A DNA stretch of 64,000 bases, taken from Doryteuthis pealeii (lineage: Eukaryota; Mollusca; Cephalopoda; Myopsida; Loliginidae). Positions 22,687 to 34,499 of the stretch are shown one piece after another. A model generated the notes under the pieces. That model saw only the letters and a list, made by a program, of their open reading frames with translations, searched no databases and was not told the origin of the DNA. The stretch is taken from contig CM042145.1 of assembly GCA_023376005.1 (NCBI GenBank), forward strand, positions 16,967,433 through 17,031,432, read 5' to 3'. Numbering within the stretch: position 1 is the stretch's first letter; the number at the start of each line of letters is the position of its first letter. The position numbers and the translations under genes were made by a program.

Positions 22687-23650
22687 GTGATTATAGACCC
22701 CTGAGCAAAGCAGTGCACTAGGGTTCCTACCTACACAACCACCCCCAGGAATACAAATGTAAATGGTCGATTATGCTCGCGTTAGTGTACCGTTAATATA
22801 TATTTACCAACCCCTCCGCACGAGCAGGATGTGACACAAGGTCAATTTCTTAAGCGGAGTTTAACAGGTTTGAATTCAGAATTTTCCTTCTCCTAGACCG
22901 GTTACCTAGCCATGGTTAAAGAGTACAGTCTGCGCTGCTATTTACTCATAGCTGGAGGGAGAATTGGATTCATACCTTTCCCAAGGGTATTAGCGCTATG
23001 TGAAATTCAAACAGCTTCGTCCAGGAATTGAACTCGGGTCGACGAGTCCATTTCCTACGACTCTAACCATTAGACCACGTCCCTCCATTAATGTACCGTT
23101 AATATAGACAAGGACGACAACAGAGCTGTGTATAAAACATCTTTATTGCTTGGTCATACTAATAGTAAATAGTTCCGTTTTCCACAATAGGAGAGCTATA
23201 CAGTAGGGGGGGGGCACAATAAGAGATGTAAATCAGGAGTAGCTTATATGCGCAACACGCGTGGAGTAATGGTTAGAGTCGTTAGAGGAAATGGAGTCGT
23301 CGACCAGAGTTCAATTCCTGGACGAGCCTATTAGCATTTTCACATACCTTTGGGAAAGATATACATTCAACTACTCTCCCTCCAGCTATGGGTAAATAGT
23401 AGGGCAGACTGGGCTCTTTAACCTTGGATAGGAAACCTGTCTAGGAGAAGGAAAACTCTGAATTCAAACCTGTTAAACTCCGCTTAAGAAATTGACCTTG
23501 TGTCACATCCTGCTCGTTCAGAGGGGTTGGTATATATATATTAACGGTACACTAACGCGAGCATAATCGACCATTTACATTTTTATTCCTGGGGGTGGTT
23601 GTGTAAGTAGGAACCCCAGTGCACTGCTTTGCTCAGGGGTCTATAATCAC
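22687..23650. repeat. Large inverted repeat carrying two opposed SINEs
   Basis: A ~960-bp near-palindrome. The left arm starts GTGATTATAGACCCCTGAGC and the right arm ends with its reverse complement at 23650. Each arm has ~115 bp of unique sequence (including CATTTACAT and GTAGGAACCC words and GCTCGCGTTAGTGTACCGTT) and then a SINE-A copy: minus strand 22800-23090, plus strand 23250-23535. The central spacer of about 160 bp is unique and includes a G run at 23205-23213. It could be a foldback element or an inverted duplication of a segment that already held the SINE. Confidence 0.85.
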
Positions 23651-23985
23651 ATAGTATATTAAGAATATATATATATATATATAGGGTCATCCACAGACAC
23701 GTGTTTCGACTTATCAAGTCTCCTCAGTGTGGCTAGACATTTTGTAAGCTACCTACAGCCGGAATTGAAATCCGATCGGTTGGGTGTCAGTCCGGCACCT
23801 TAACCATTAGGCTGTCTTCACTTACAGAATGGAAAGGGGATTTTAACTGTTTTAATACACACATCGCTTTGCGTGTAAAGGCCGTCACAAAGTGCTCCAT
23901 TCCTTAGAAGAGCGTTGCGTTTACGCTTGAGTTGGCGGCCGTCATATATATATATATATATATATTCTTAATCTACTATATTCCC
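23651..23985. repeat. tRNA-like SINE between TA-rich inverted ends
   Basis: ATAGTATATTAAGAATATAT on the left and the reverse complement of a one-base-longer version on the right (23955-23985) bracket ~280 bp. Inside, 23755-23825 on the minus strand looks like a tRNA head: CCTAATGGTTAAGGTGC as A-box and GATTTCAATTCC as B-box. Confidence 0.55.
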
Positions 23986-24025
23986 GCGGATCCTTCAAAT
24001 GTTGGTAGAATTCTTATCTGTATGT

Positions 24026-24298
24026 ATTTACCCAACCCTTCGACTACGGTTAGGATGCGACACAATATTTAAGCGGAGTACAGTTAGTTTGAATTTATAG
24101 TTTTCCTTCTGCTATAATGGTTGCCTAACCAAGGCTAAAGAACACAGTCTGCCCTACTATTTACCCATAGCTGGAGGGATTCATGCCTTTTTTCCAAGGG
24201 CCTTTAGCGTGAAGTGAAACGTAAACAACCTCATCCAGGATTTGAACTCGTGTCGCCGATTCCATTTCCTAAGACGATAACCGTTACACACGCGCTCC
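24026..24298 (-). repeat. SINE-A copy, divergent
   Basis: Tail side CCCAACCCTTCGACTACGGT; body TGCCCTACTATTTACCCATAGC; head CCAGGATTTGAACTC and AACCGTTACACACGCGCTC. More mutations than the other copies, so older. Confidence 0.7.
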
Positions 24299-24370
24299 AA
24301 CTACTTTTTTTTTTCCCCATTCAACAAATGAAAAAAAAAAATTTCATCAAACTAAGAATTTAGGAGTCTG

Positions 24371-24605
24371 GTCAGTTTAGCTCAGTCGGTAGAGCGTCTG
24401 CCTAGGAACCACATGGTTCCTGGTTTGATACCGGCCCTCGCCAACTCAGCATATGAGTAGCACATGGATATGTGCGGTAAAGTAAGGAACATGGTAGGTG
24501 TGGAATTCCACCTCAGACGCAAAACAATCTCCTTGGTCTAGTGCTAGTGAAAAGGGATAGACTCCCTTGCTGTCTGACTGACAGCGACTTTAGGTCACCG
24601 ACTTT
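24371..24605 (+). repeat. SINE-B copy (tRNA-derived)
   Basis: Second SINE family. The head has a good pol III A-box (TTTAGCTCAGTCGGTAGAGC) and B-box (GGTTTGATACC). The body continues GCCAACTCAGCATATGAGTAG, GTGCGGTAAAGTAAGG and TAGTGAAAAGGGATAGAC, ending near TTTAGGTCACC before a T-rich run. The head folds as a tRNA-like shape in principle, but it is not a functional tRNA (no CCA-ready acceptor pairing was seen). Confidence 0.8.
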
Positions 24606-24916
24606 CCTTTTTTCTTTTTTTTTTTTTTTTTTTTACAAAATTTTAGAATTGCTTTTAAAACCGAATTCATCTTCTAAAAAAGATCTTTTTTTTCTCCCCG
24701 TCATAAAGTAGAAGACAGAGCAAAAGGAGTTGAATAAGGGGGGGGTATGGGGTGAAAACCAGTTTCAATTTCCCCAGTTCAGATGAATGTAAGCTGGAAA
24801 CGACTTACTTTTACTGTCGAAGGAACTGACCTACCGGGAAATTTCTAGGTATCGCGGTGCGTCAATCTGGGTCACCGAGAATTGGAAAAATGAGAATTGG
24901 AAAAATGATACGTGAA

Positions 24917-24996
<80 letters not shown>

Positions 24997-25286
24997 ATTA
25001 GAAAAGATTTTTGGTCAATCACCGCTGTGTTGTTGTTATTATTATTATCTGCGCATCTGATATTTCTGATTCCTCAATTTCATTAATTATAATTGTTTTT
25101 ATAATTCCCTGGATGTTATAATGAAAATGTAGAACAACGAACTGGAATGGCCTTTCTCAGACAGGCCCAAACAGGATGCCTGTGTTTACAAGTTCTGGCA
25201 CCAGCGCCAACCAGTACCGTAACGGCAGGTTAGTATGGTGGCTCAGGAAATTTGAAATCACACCAGACTATGTCCGAATGTCGAGG
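24606..25286. other. Noncoding with (GA)n tract
   Basis: Contains T and G homopolymers and an uninterrupted (GA)n at 24918-24989 followed by G8. No gene seen; both long frames over the tract are artefacts. Confidence 0.7.
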
Positions 25287-25660
25287 GCGGTTTAGCTCAG
25301 TCGGTAGAACACCCTCTTAGGAATCGCAAGGTTACTGGTTCGATACCGGTCTTTGCCAACTCAGTGTAAGAGTAGCATAGATCAGGTAATCTGATCTGTG
25401 CGGTAAGGTAGGGAACTGATGGTAGGTGTGGTGCTCCACCACGGCAAAAATAATCTCCCTGGTCTAGCGCTAGCGAAAAGGAGATAGACTCCCTCGCAGT
25501 CCGGCTGATACTGACAACAGGTTACTCCGCCAACTTTACTTTACTTATTAGTGCTGTGCAGAAATGATGGGAGCTGACGGTAGGTGTGGTGCTCCACTTC
25601 AAAATCAATCTCCCTGGTCTAGCGCTAGTGAAAAGGAGATAGACGCCCTCGCAGGACGAA
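25287..25660 (+). repeat. SINE-B copy plus duplicated tail
   Basis: Full SINE-B at 25287-25545 (A-box TTTAGCTCAGTCGGTAGAAC, B-box GGTTCGATACC). It is followed at 25553-25655 by a second copy of its distal half (GGTAGGTGTGGTGCTCCAC.., CTAGCGCTAGTGAAAAGGAG), a local tandem duplication. Confidence 0.75.
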
Positions 25661-25894
25661 ATCTCTGAGAAAAAGATGTAAAACAAAATTTTTGTTTTTC
25701 AAGCAGTCGTAACAAGTCAAAATTCGAGATCGCGTAAGTAACAAGTGAAATACTCACACGCACGAAATCTTGTAACCTACCTACAGTAGTCAAGTCCATG
25801 AAGATTTAGTAAGCTTAACATGATATTTAAATTTAAATGCTATCAGAACATCTCGCGTTCTGTAAGTTTTAACAAATAAATTCAAGTACTGTCG

Positions 25895-25965
25895 GCAGGC
25901 CTGATAAAATGGCTTCGCGGGCCGGATACGGTCCGCGGGCCGTAATTTGGTGACCCTGACCTAAA
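25895..25965 (-). repeat. hAT-type terminal fragment
   Basis: GCGGGCCGTAATTTGGTGACC read in reverse gives GGTCACCAAATTACGGCCCGC, the widespread terminal consensus of many hAT elements and derived MITEs. No matching second end was found in the next kilobase. Confidence 0.5.
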
Positions 25966-26815
25966 CGAATTGTAACAGACACAGCTAAGAAAGAATCTGT
26001 GGAGAGTAAAGCTGCTACTGCTGCAAAATAAGATAACTTATCGTAACCAAAGGAAACAAAACGGAAAGGATTAAAACCTGATTATATCACTGAAGAAACT
26101 GAAACAAGTATTTCAGCTGAAGGAAAGGAAACTTTAAAACCAATAACATCAACTAGCAGCTCTGCAACAAATGGAGCAAATCCGAATGGAAATAGCCCAG
26201 TCAGGGAAATGTGCATTAGTCATTGGTACAACTGTTGCTAGAACCTTAGCAAGCAAGACACCAACAACATGGAAAACCTGCCAAAACACCAAGGAAATAA
26301 AATAACGTGGAAAAAAAAAAACAAAAACAAAAAACAAACAAACAACAAAACCAACATTTATATCAAGCTATCACATTACTTTGAATCCGAGAAAAGGAAG
26401 GATGTAGTATCCCGGCTATAATACTAACACGGGAATTCATTCCAAAGACACTGGCGGAAGTGAACACCATCTATTGTATAATCATTATAATGAATATTGT
26501 GGTTTACACATATTGTTATTGGGTGAGACTTAAGAGTTAATCTGTAGCCATCCTAAAGATGAATCCAAGATATTACACCATATAACTGTGTTCAAATGAT
26601 TAATAGATATGTATTAATAGAATGTAATTTGATTTATGTTAAAGTCATTTGTTGTCTTAGTGTATGTTTACTCTCGGCAATATCACTGAACATTTCTTCT
26701 AAAATATAGTCATCCAAATACGTAATAATACGTTTTTTTTATGTTAATAAATTGTTTTTATAAAAATGGTCAGATAAGCATAAGCTTTCCAATTCATTTT
26801 TTTATTATTTTATTC
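25966..26815. other. Unassigned, AT-rich
   Basis: No gene recognised. 25980-26280 is less AT-rich and A-rich on the plus strand but has stops in all frames. Confidence 0.4.
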
Positions 26816-26817
26816 AT

Positions 26818-26885
26818 TTATTTTATCTTGGGTTTTAACTTCCACTTATGGGGCTTAAAGTTGGTATGTTGTGTAGGTATAACAG
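26818..26885 (+). repeat. 68-bp direct repeat, copy 1
   Basis: TTTATCTTGGGTTTTAACTT through TATGTTGTGTAGGTATA, repeated almost identically at 27967-28034. The pair brackets the two foldback elements below. Confidence 0.8.
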
Positions 26886-26957
26886 TGAGATTCAGTCTCC
26901 ATTTATCTGTAACCGAAATATGTATGTTCCAGATGAAGTTTTATATATATATATATA

Positions 26958-27502
26958 TGAATAAGATATAATGAAAAAACAAAAGATGTTTACAACTGAA
27001 ATAGGCTCATCAGGAGAGAAGTGTGCAAACCGTTTCGGGGCCAAATCTCTCGACGGTTTTAAAAAGCAACACCGGCCCAATCCTCAACTAATATGAGGAC
27101 CCTATCGCATTATTACTATAATGCTTCTGATTATTTTTAAAATTAAAAATGAGATTCATTTTATTTTTAAATAAAATTCATTTTATTTTAAAATAAAATT
27201 CATATTATTTTTAATATAGACAGCACAAATTTTTTTTTTTGATTAATTCCAACGTTTGACTAGCAGCGTTCTGTTTTTACTAACGGTCATTTTTCCCGTC
27301 TTATTTTTGTTGATGACCGACCCACGTGCGGTCGATACATTATAATGCGAAGGGTCCTCATATTAGTTGAGGATTGGGCCGGTGTTGCTTTTTAAAACCG
27401 TCGAGAGATTTGGCCCCGAAACGGTTTGCACACTTCTCTCCTGATGAGCCTATTTCAGTTGTAAACATCTTTTGTTTTTTCATTATATCTTATTCATACT
27501 GT
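26958..27502. repeat. Foldback element with ~145-bp near-identical arms
   Basis: The left arm (26958-27105) and right arm (27352-27502) are reverse complements over about 145 bp. The same 42-residue translated string occurs from both arms, showing near identity. Arms contain GGTCCTCATATTAGTTGAGG, GTCGAGAGATTTGGCCCCGA and CTCCTGATGAGCCTATTTCA. The spacer is about 245 bp, AT-rich with short TTTTA repeats. High arm identity suggests a recent origin or gene conversion. Confidence 0.85.
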
Positions 27503-27522
27503 CGGATTAATTTCCATTTTAT

Positions 27523-27526
<4 letters not shown>

Positions 27527-27605
<79 letters not shown>
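27527..27605. repeat. (CA)n(TA)n microsatellite
   Basis: CA dinucleotides passing into TA dinucleotides directly beside the foldback element. Confidence 0.95.
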
Positions 27606-27608
<3 letters not shown>

Positions 27609-27645
27609 TTGTTATGGGTCCAGCGGGAGAAAATGAGATAATCTA

Positions 27646-27898
27646 TAAAAAAGAAGGTTCGTAAAAAAGGATTATGTTTTGTTTTTTTAATTCGTTTATT
27701 ATTATCTTACATATATACATATAAACAAAAAGTAAGTTACAAACACACACAACCAATCAAATATCGGAAATTATTCATATTCTGTCAACATATGGTTAAT
27801 TAATACCTGAAGAAGATAACAGAAGATCTGAAACACGTGTCGCATATGTAAGATAATAATAAAGATAAAAAAAAAACATAATCCCTTTTGCGAACCTT

Positions 27899-27906
<8 letters not shown>
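27646..27906. repeat. Small foldback element
   Basis: Arms of ~65 bp share GAAGGTTCG, GGATTATGTTTT and TTATTATCTTACATAT and their reverse complements. The interior has CCTGAAGAAGATAACAGAAG and AAACACGTGTCGCATATG, words typical of invertebrate MITE/SINE interiors. A (TA)n follows at 27905-27957. Confidence 0.75.
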
Positions 27907-27960
<54 letters not shown>

Positions 27961-27966
27961 TAACAC

Positions 27967-28034
27967 CTTATTTTATCTTGGGTTTTAACTTCCACTTATG
28001 GGGTTTAAAGTTGGTATGTTGTGTAGGTATACTA
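27967..28034 (+). repeat. 68-bp direct repeat, copy 2
   Basis: Partner of 26818-26885, differing at a few positions. Confidence 0.8.
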
Positions 28035-28329
28035 GTGTGTTCATCTATTAATAATTTAATTTGGAGCTCTCATAGTTTGCTTCCATATATTTTTTTTTAC
28101 ATCTGTGATTCAGCCATTAGTCTGGATTAAGATGAAAGATAAATTTTCTTTAATGTAGTAAAAAATAAACTGTTTCTTTGTTTCAATTGTTTCTTGTAAT
28201 CATTAAATTGCTTGCTACATCTCTTGGATCAAGGAAAATAGCTACATTTACACAACCACTGTTTTTTATATGTGACTGCTACTAGTACTGATGTGATTTC
28301 CATAGAAATGGATTTTTATATTTATCGGT

Positions 28330-28925
28330 TGGAGATGAGACTGTAAACCATGTACTATGCGAATGTAGCAAACTAGCACAACCGGAGTACAAAACTAGGC
28401 ACGATTGGGTTGGAAAGGTGATCCACTGGGAATTATGCAAAAAATTAAACTTTGACCATACAACACAATGGTAAATGTATAAGCCAGAATCTGTTCTTGA
28501 GAACGAAACGCATAAAATTCTCTGGGACTTTGAGATAAAAACTGATCACCTTATTCCAGCAAGAAGACCAGACCTAGTGTTGATTAACAAAAAAGAAAGA
28601 ACTTGTCAACTGGTGGATTTTGCAGTTCCAGCAGATCACAGGGTGAAGCTGAAGGAAAACGAAAAAAAATGGACAAATACCTGGACCTTGCCAGAGAACT
28701 GAAAAAGTTATGGAATATGAAAGTCAAAGTGATACCAATTGTAGTTGGTGCACTTGGAACGGTCCCAAAAAGATTGGAAAAAAGGCTGGAAAATCTGGGA
28801 ATCAAAGAAAGAATCAAAACCATCCAGAATACTGCACTATTGCAATCTGCCATAATACTCAGAAGAGTCCTGGAGACCTGAGGAGACTTGTTGCCACTCA
28901 GACTCCAATGAAGTTTCAGTAATAT
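28330..28925 (+). pseudogene. Non-LTR ORF2 C-terminal remnant (RPD-type)
   Basis: Frames read through a stop near 28473 and a frameshift near 28660. The order is a cysteine/histidine motif (GDETVNHVLCECSKLA), then WELCKKLNF, then the E..KILWDFEIKTDHLIPARRPD block with the conserved R-P-D, LVDFAVPADHRV, then KYLDLARELKKLW, VIPIVVGALGTV and a helical end with ILRRVL. This ordered set is familiar from the C-terminus of a widespread metazoan LINE ORF2; the clade is not assigned here. The R-P-D...D-x-A-V-P layout suggests a nuclease-like fold, which is inference. It is 5'-truncated: no reverse transcriptase core is present. A shorter relative is at 53690-54063. Confidence 0.75.
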
Positions 28926-29253
28926 AGATTGATCTTGCTCTGACATTACTTTCATAAATATCATACAAAAAACCTTGTTGATCCTGTGAAAGATAGGGAA
29001 AAATAAAAGGACGATTACTGGAGAAAATAATGGTATACATTATCTTGATGGTCACTTGTGTAAGTCACATTAAAATAAGTTGTTATGGAGTACAAATAGC
29101 AGCTTAAAAAAGACCAACCTCAATCCTTAAAAGAGCCCTATGATATAAGTACAATATATAGATATCAAGTGTTATCATCGAACTTTTCTTCTAATATTTT
29201 GATCCAAATACGTAATAATATATAGAAAAATGTATGTTAATTGTGGAGACAGA
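28926..29253. other. AT-rich spacer
   Basis: Probably 3' UTR of the LINE remnant in its first part; no gene seen. Confidence 0.4.
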
Positions 29254-29855
29254 TCTTATTATAATGGAGATTGTGGGTTTGTCTGTCTGTAACCGAAACT
29301 ATATAACCATACAAGTCACAATTTCATTTACATCACTTAATTATTAACAAAATCGTTTTACATCATTAAGACTGTTGACCATATCCACAATCTAATAACA
29401 TGCAGTTGTATTTATATATACAACAAAATAGCGGTTTACAGTGTGAACGGGAAGGCTAATTTGCATATTGATCTTAAAAAAATGATTTTAATAAATATAT
29501 GCTTAGTATTATTAATTTCTAATTGTTTTGTTTTATCTTATTGAATATGAGCAAAAATCTCTTCAATAAATCTTAAAAGAAATCCATTAACAAGAAGAAA
29601 TAACTAATATTATTCTTTACTTCCTATTTTAACTAAATATTTAAATTAGGAAAATTTACCAATGAAAAACGGGAGTAAGGGAAAATGATGGAAGAGTTAG
29701 TTTCAAAGTTGTTCTATTTTTCGATCATACCCCCTCTGTTCCAAATCATTTTATCTGCATTTTTATTCAGTTTCATTAGCCTTTCTAATTTAATATGATA
29801 TTTTATTATATTAAAACTTAAATACTTGCACCCGGAGGGTGCATATATTTGCTAG
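29254..29855 (+). mobile_element. Helitron-like element, no satellite core
   Basis: Begins TCTTATTATAATGGAGATTG after A. Ends with a 6-bp-stem hairpin GCACCC-GGA-GGGTGC (29828-29842), nine bases, then CTAG (29852-29855), followed by T. This is the Helitron terminal structure with A|T insertion. The left module (about 150 bp, with TGTAACCGAAACTATAT) joins the right module (from GCGGTTTACAGTGTGAACGG) with no satellite between. No Rep/helicase frame. It serves as the minimal form of the family. Confidence 0.8.
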
Positions 29856-30934
29856 TAAAGATAAAGATAATAGGTAACGAACACAACTCAAGGCTTTATA
29901 AAAAACGATGCATTTATCAAACAACTTGCATAGACAACATACAATATACAATATGTAACTTGTGAGATACAAAATGTGTGTGAGGTTTACAAATGTGTTA
30001 CAATTGAAGGCGTAAGGTGTAAGAGGGTATGGTTTGGTTGCAAAATAATGCTTTGCGTGACTTAACTGTCTCTGGTAAGAAGTGTCTCTTGATAGTTAGA
30101 GTAGTTTGATGTTACGCGTCACCGGCTCCTTCGGTAAGCTGGCTTTAAAAAAAGCTCGCCGTTCTTCGACGGCAGTCGCAGCGAAAGAGAGGGATTGATG
30201 GTATCAACCCTCGAAATTGGCGGCCAAACTAAGCCTAGTAACGTGTGCTCTGATTGGTCGCTGACAAAGGTCCTTAGCCAATCGCACGACGTTTCTTATC
30301 AGGTGATGGCTAATGGACCCATGGTCTCTGTGTTTGGCAATGGTCAAAGGGAGGTAACTGTTTAAGGTAATATTATTTCTTAAAAATACGTGTTTTTATG
30401 TTAATAAATTTTCTAAATTGGAATGCCCGCTTTTTAAAGAAATAAGTTTGGCAAAAATGGTACACAACACAAGATCGACACTTATTTCACAGAAGAAATC
30501 TTTTTAAGGGGTTAATTCTCGGAAAATATTTATCTCTTTTAACGAATTGAATTAAATTGATTCACTTAGGGGCCTCCATAGATAACATATCGTCAAACGA
30601 AAAACACACACTATTATTTAGATTTGAAAAAAAAAATGATTTAATCAGGCAAATTTATTTATTCAGTGTTTTATCTAATTATCAAAATTCCAGTCACATC
30701 AGTAAATGGAAGAGTTTAATAAACGAGTGTCAATTTTAAAACTCTAAAAAAAAAAACGTTTATCCAGATTTTTTTCTCTTATTAACTACATCCTTAGAAA
30801 ATTAAACTACGAAAACGAATAAAGTAAAATAAAATCCATTGAAGAGCAATATTTTACCTTATTCTACGGTTTTTTTTAAAACTTAAAACATAATGCATCC
30901 GTACGAATAAATACACGAACCATTGTAAAAAAAA
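29856..30934. other. Noncoding, CpG/CCAAT-containing block
   Basis: 30110-30330 is less AT-rich and includes GATTGGTCGC (30252) and GCCAATCGCAC (30277), two facing CCAAT elements 20-odd bases apart. This could be a promoter or part of a transposon; no exon can be linked. The rest is AT-rich and unassigned. Confidence 0.35.
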
Positions 30935-31170
30935 GTCGTCGGGGTGGCCTAAAGTCGGTATCAGCCAATCAGCGAGGGAGTCTATCCCCTTTTCACTAGT
31001 GCTAGACCAAGGAGATTGTGTTTGCGTCTGAGGTGGAGCGTCACACCTATCATCAGCTCCTTACTTTACCGCACATATCCCTGTGCTACTCATACGCTGA
31101 GTTGGTGGGGGCGGTATCGAACTTTGTGGTTTCTAGCCGAATGCTCTACCGACTGAGCTAACCCGGCCTT
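30935..31170 (-). repeat. SINE-B copy
   Basis: Reverse copy: GGTGGCCTAAAGTCGGTATC at the tail side, GGTGGAGCGTCACACCTATC in the body, and GGTATCGAACTTTGTGG and GCTCTACCGACTGAGCTAAC at the head. Confidence 0.85.
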
Positions 31171-31361
31171 TCGAACCATTATAAAAAATGTAAATAAAAT
31201 CTAATTCTACAAGGAAGTATTTTTAAAATTTGTAAAAAATGTTCACTTGTACCTTCATTAAGGGTGTCAAATTAACAAAATGATTGAAGGGTAACAAAAA
31301 AACAATAAAAAACTTTTTTTTTAATAAGAAAACTCATTTTTATTGCTTTGAATGCAGAACA

Positions 31362-33320
31362 TCTCTTATTATAATGGAGATAGTGTGTTTTTCTGTCTGT
31401 AACCGAAACTATATCACTACTCTAGTCACAATTCCCTTAGTTATTTACGTCACATTCTCCATTATTTTATTTTTATTTAAATCTCCATTATTAATAAAAT
31501 TGTTTTACATTATTAATACTGTTGAACATATCTACATACTAGGATATTTACCACGTACACCACATGTACAGGTTAGGTGCAAGGCCCTATTAATCTGGGA
31601 CCACCCACGAACCGAAACTCATGAGTGGCCGGTGCAAAAAATGCGTTGATCCCGTCGGCACTCCCCCTCAAAGTGGCGCCTCAGACACTGGTCAATAAAT
31701 CCAGACCTGCCCCTTTAAATCGAAGGGGCAGGTATTGCCTGGAGGTATGGCCGAAGCTCACTGAACCCCCAGTCGAAACCGGAGTTAGAGATATTTGCAT
31801 ATCATCCCACTTATGAGGGTGTGACACAAGGACATTTTTATGTGAGCCCACCCACAAGCCGAAGCTCATGGGTGGTAGGCACAAAAAATGCGTTGATCCC
31901 GTAGGCATTCCTCCTCAAGGGGGCGCCTCAGGCACTGGGCAATAAACCCAGCCCTGCCCCTTTAAATCGAGGGGGCAGGTGTTTCCTGGGGGGGGATAGC
32001 CCCCCGGGATCAATGCTATTAACTTGTAAGGTCCAGCGGCCAAAGCTCACCGGACCCCGGTCGAAACCGGTGTTAGAGATATTTACCACGTACCCCGCGT
32101 GTACGGCTTGGGCACAAGGCCCTATCAACGTTTTTACGGTGGCTTTTCTATAAGAAAATAAGTACCGAAAATAGGAAAATAAAATGTAAATAAAACATAA
32201 ATAAAAGATTTTTTTGTAGATTTCTTTTTTACTCATTTCGATAATTATTTAATTGGCTATTATCTTTAAAAAGAAAAATTATACATAGATATTTTTTCTG
32301 CTTAAAAAGTGTGTGTGTGTGTGGGGGGGGGCTACATTTTCAATAGAGTTTTTCTTCAAAACGCATACTTTGATTGACTAAAATAAGGTTTGCATTAAAT
32401 AGATATTTATTTTTAGAATCTAACAATATAACATTTTAAACTTAACATTAGGCTTTTCATATTTTAAATGAATTTTATATATTCATTTTTCATAGCAAAA
32501 AAATACTTAATTAAAGTTTTGAAATAAAATAACTGATGCATTATAAAATTCATTAATTGATAAATCAATACTGAAAATTTCATTAAAATCGGATAATTCC
32601 CTGATTTTTCGTAAATTTTTTTGCAATCGTGAATGTAACATTAAATTTGTAAAAAAGCCATTTTAAGCCATTTTAAACCAGCGTCTCAGACCGAAAGCGA
32701 TAGAAATTGACCGAAAAAATCGTTTTAAATGTTTTAAAAAAAATTGTATATGTAATGATATTTTTCTTTTTTTAATGATGGTCATTATGTTACGACTTAT
32801 CGTTTTAGACAAAAGTTTGACCTTAAATAATAGATTTAATTAATTTTAATTCGTTTTAAAACAAAAATTTTGTCGCAAGCAGACGTATTTTGGGCCATCC
32901 TATTATGTATACAACAGAATAGCGGTTTACAGTTTGAACAGGAAGGCTAATTTGCATATTGATATTAAGAAATTAGATTTCAATAAAAATGTGCTTAGTA
33001 TTATTGATTTCTAATTGTTTGGTTTTATCTTAATGAATATGAGCAAAAATCCCGGGGATAAATCTTAAAAGAAATCCATTAACAAGAACAAATAATTGTA
33101 ATTTTATTCTTTACTTTCTATTTTAACTAAATAGTTAAATTAGGAAAATTTCGCAATGAAAGACGGGAGTGACAGAAGAGTAAGTTTCAGTTGTTCAATT
33201 TTCCGATTACCCCCCCCCCCCAATCTGTTTCAAATTTTTTATCTGCACTATTATTTAGTTTCATAAACCTTTCTAATTCAATATAATATTTTATTACATT
33301 AAAACTTAAATACTAGTTTT
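31362..33320 (+). mobile_element. Helitron-like element with two satellite monomers
   Basis: Begins TCTCTTATTATAATGGAGAT after A, with the family left module to about 31530. Two monomers of the GC-rich satellite follow: 31540-31795, partial, and 31800-32130, more complete (GTTGATCCCGT.., CCCCTTTAAATCGA, GGTGTTTCCTGG, CCGGACCCCGGTCGAAACCG). 32131-32880 is AT-rich sequence, with a repeat E-like stretch near 32510-32610, absent from the other members. The right module resumes at 32900 (GCGGTTTACAGTTTGAACAG) and ends near 33320 without a clear hairpin, so the 3' terminus is lost or degraded. Confidence 0.7.
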
Positions 33321-34410
33321 ATTACTATCCGATATTAAGCTGATTTTTTGGGGGATGTGTGTGTGGTAAAAACCACAATAGTGCTTTAGCAGGTGCATGT
33401 ATTTGTAGATCCTCAAGAAGAAAGATTTTATAGCATCAGTCATCCAAGTGGGGAGGGGGTGTCAGCCTTGAAAATCGGCATCCGAAAACCTGACATTTTA
33501 CTTCGACTCTGGTGGGCAATACGTTTACAATTCCAGCTTCGTGGCGGGCCCAGTGTGAATGTGTGTGGTTGATCTTATCGTCACACGGGAACGATTCTTA
33601 CCTAGCGCGTGTAGACTGACAAACATGAAAAAGAAACAAGTAAAAAAATAATCAGATAAAACTAAAAGAGATATGACACTGGTGAGGACCCTAACTGTGT
33701 TTTGGCCTTCCAACTTGGAACCGGCGCGTCCATATGGCCTCCCAGCTCAACATGGCACCCGGATGTTCTTAATATTTCTGCCTGCGTTTCGCTTTTTGGG
33801 TCTCGAAAGTTGTTTGCAAAATTAAGTTTTCTCTCAACAGAAGACCAACTGATGAGACATGTTTACCAAACCAGACGTTTTTTTTTTCTTCTTTTTTTTT
33901 TTTGTCAAGTCGTAATTGGATATATTTAGTAACGTAACTTTAGGGCTGTTGTTTATTTATCAAGTGCCTTGACAAAAAAATTTTAAAAAAGAAAAAAAGA
34001 AAAAGGAAAAAGGAAAAAAAGAAGAAGAAAAAGCAACGGGGCTCAGAAGATGAAAATGACAAAAATGTAGCGATTTGGTGCAAAAGTTAAAAATAAAACA
34101 AATTTTTCCCAAAACCGTGACAATTTATTTATTTGTTTGTTTATGTCTCCTTGGGTATTTTCCATTTTTTTCTCTATCTTCTCACAACAATCTTCAACAA
34201 CAAAACAAAAACAAAACAAAATAAAACAAAAAAAAATGTTTTTTTAAATTTAAAAATTTTTAAAAAAATAAAAACAAAAAAACAAAGAAAGAAAAAAAAA
34301 CAAAGAAAAAAACAAAGAAAGAAAAAAATAAAAGAAAGAAAAAACAAAAAGAAAAAATAAAGAAAGAAAAAAGAACAAAGAAAGAAAAAAATCTTTGCTC
34401 AGAACATACA
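33321..34410. other. Noncoding, A-rich
   Basis: 33960-34395 is extremely A-rich with short GAAA and CAAA units; the lysine-rich frame there is an artefact. No gene was seen. Confidence 0.6.
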
Positions 34411-34412
34411 CG

Positions 34413-34464
<52 letters not shown>
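34411..34464. repeat. (AAT)n microsatellite
   Basis: About 17 AAT units. Confidence 0.95.
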
Positions 34465-34465
<1 letters not shown>

Positions 34466-34499
34466 TTTACCCGACTGGCAGGATTTAACACAAGGTCAC

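Noticed and set aside
24371..24445. A possible functional tRNA gene
   Set aside because: A and B boxes are good, but the body continues as a SINE, the same sequence recurs at five or six places, and acceptor-stem pairing was not convincing.
25980..26340. An A-rich, coding-like segment with Lys, Glu and Thr codons
   Set aside because: Stops interrupt every frame and no motif could be recognised.
29880..30360. A host promoter from facing CCAAT boxes
   Set aside because: No linked exon, TATA or transcript evidence; kept only as a remark in the noncoding entry.
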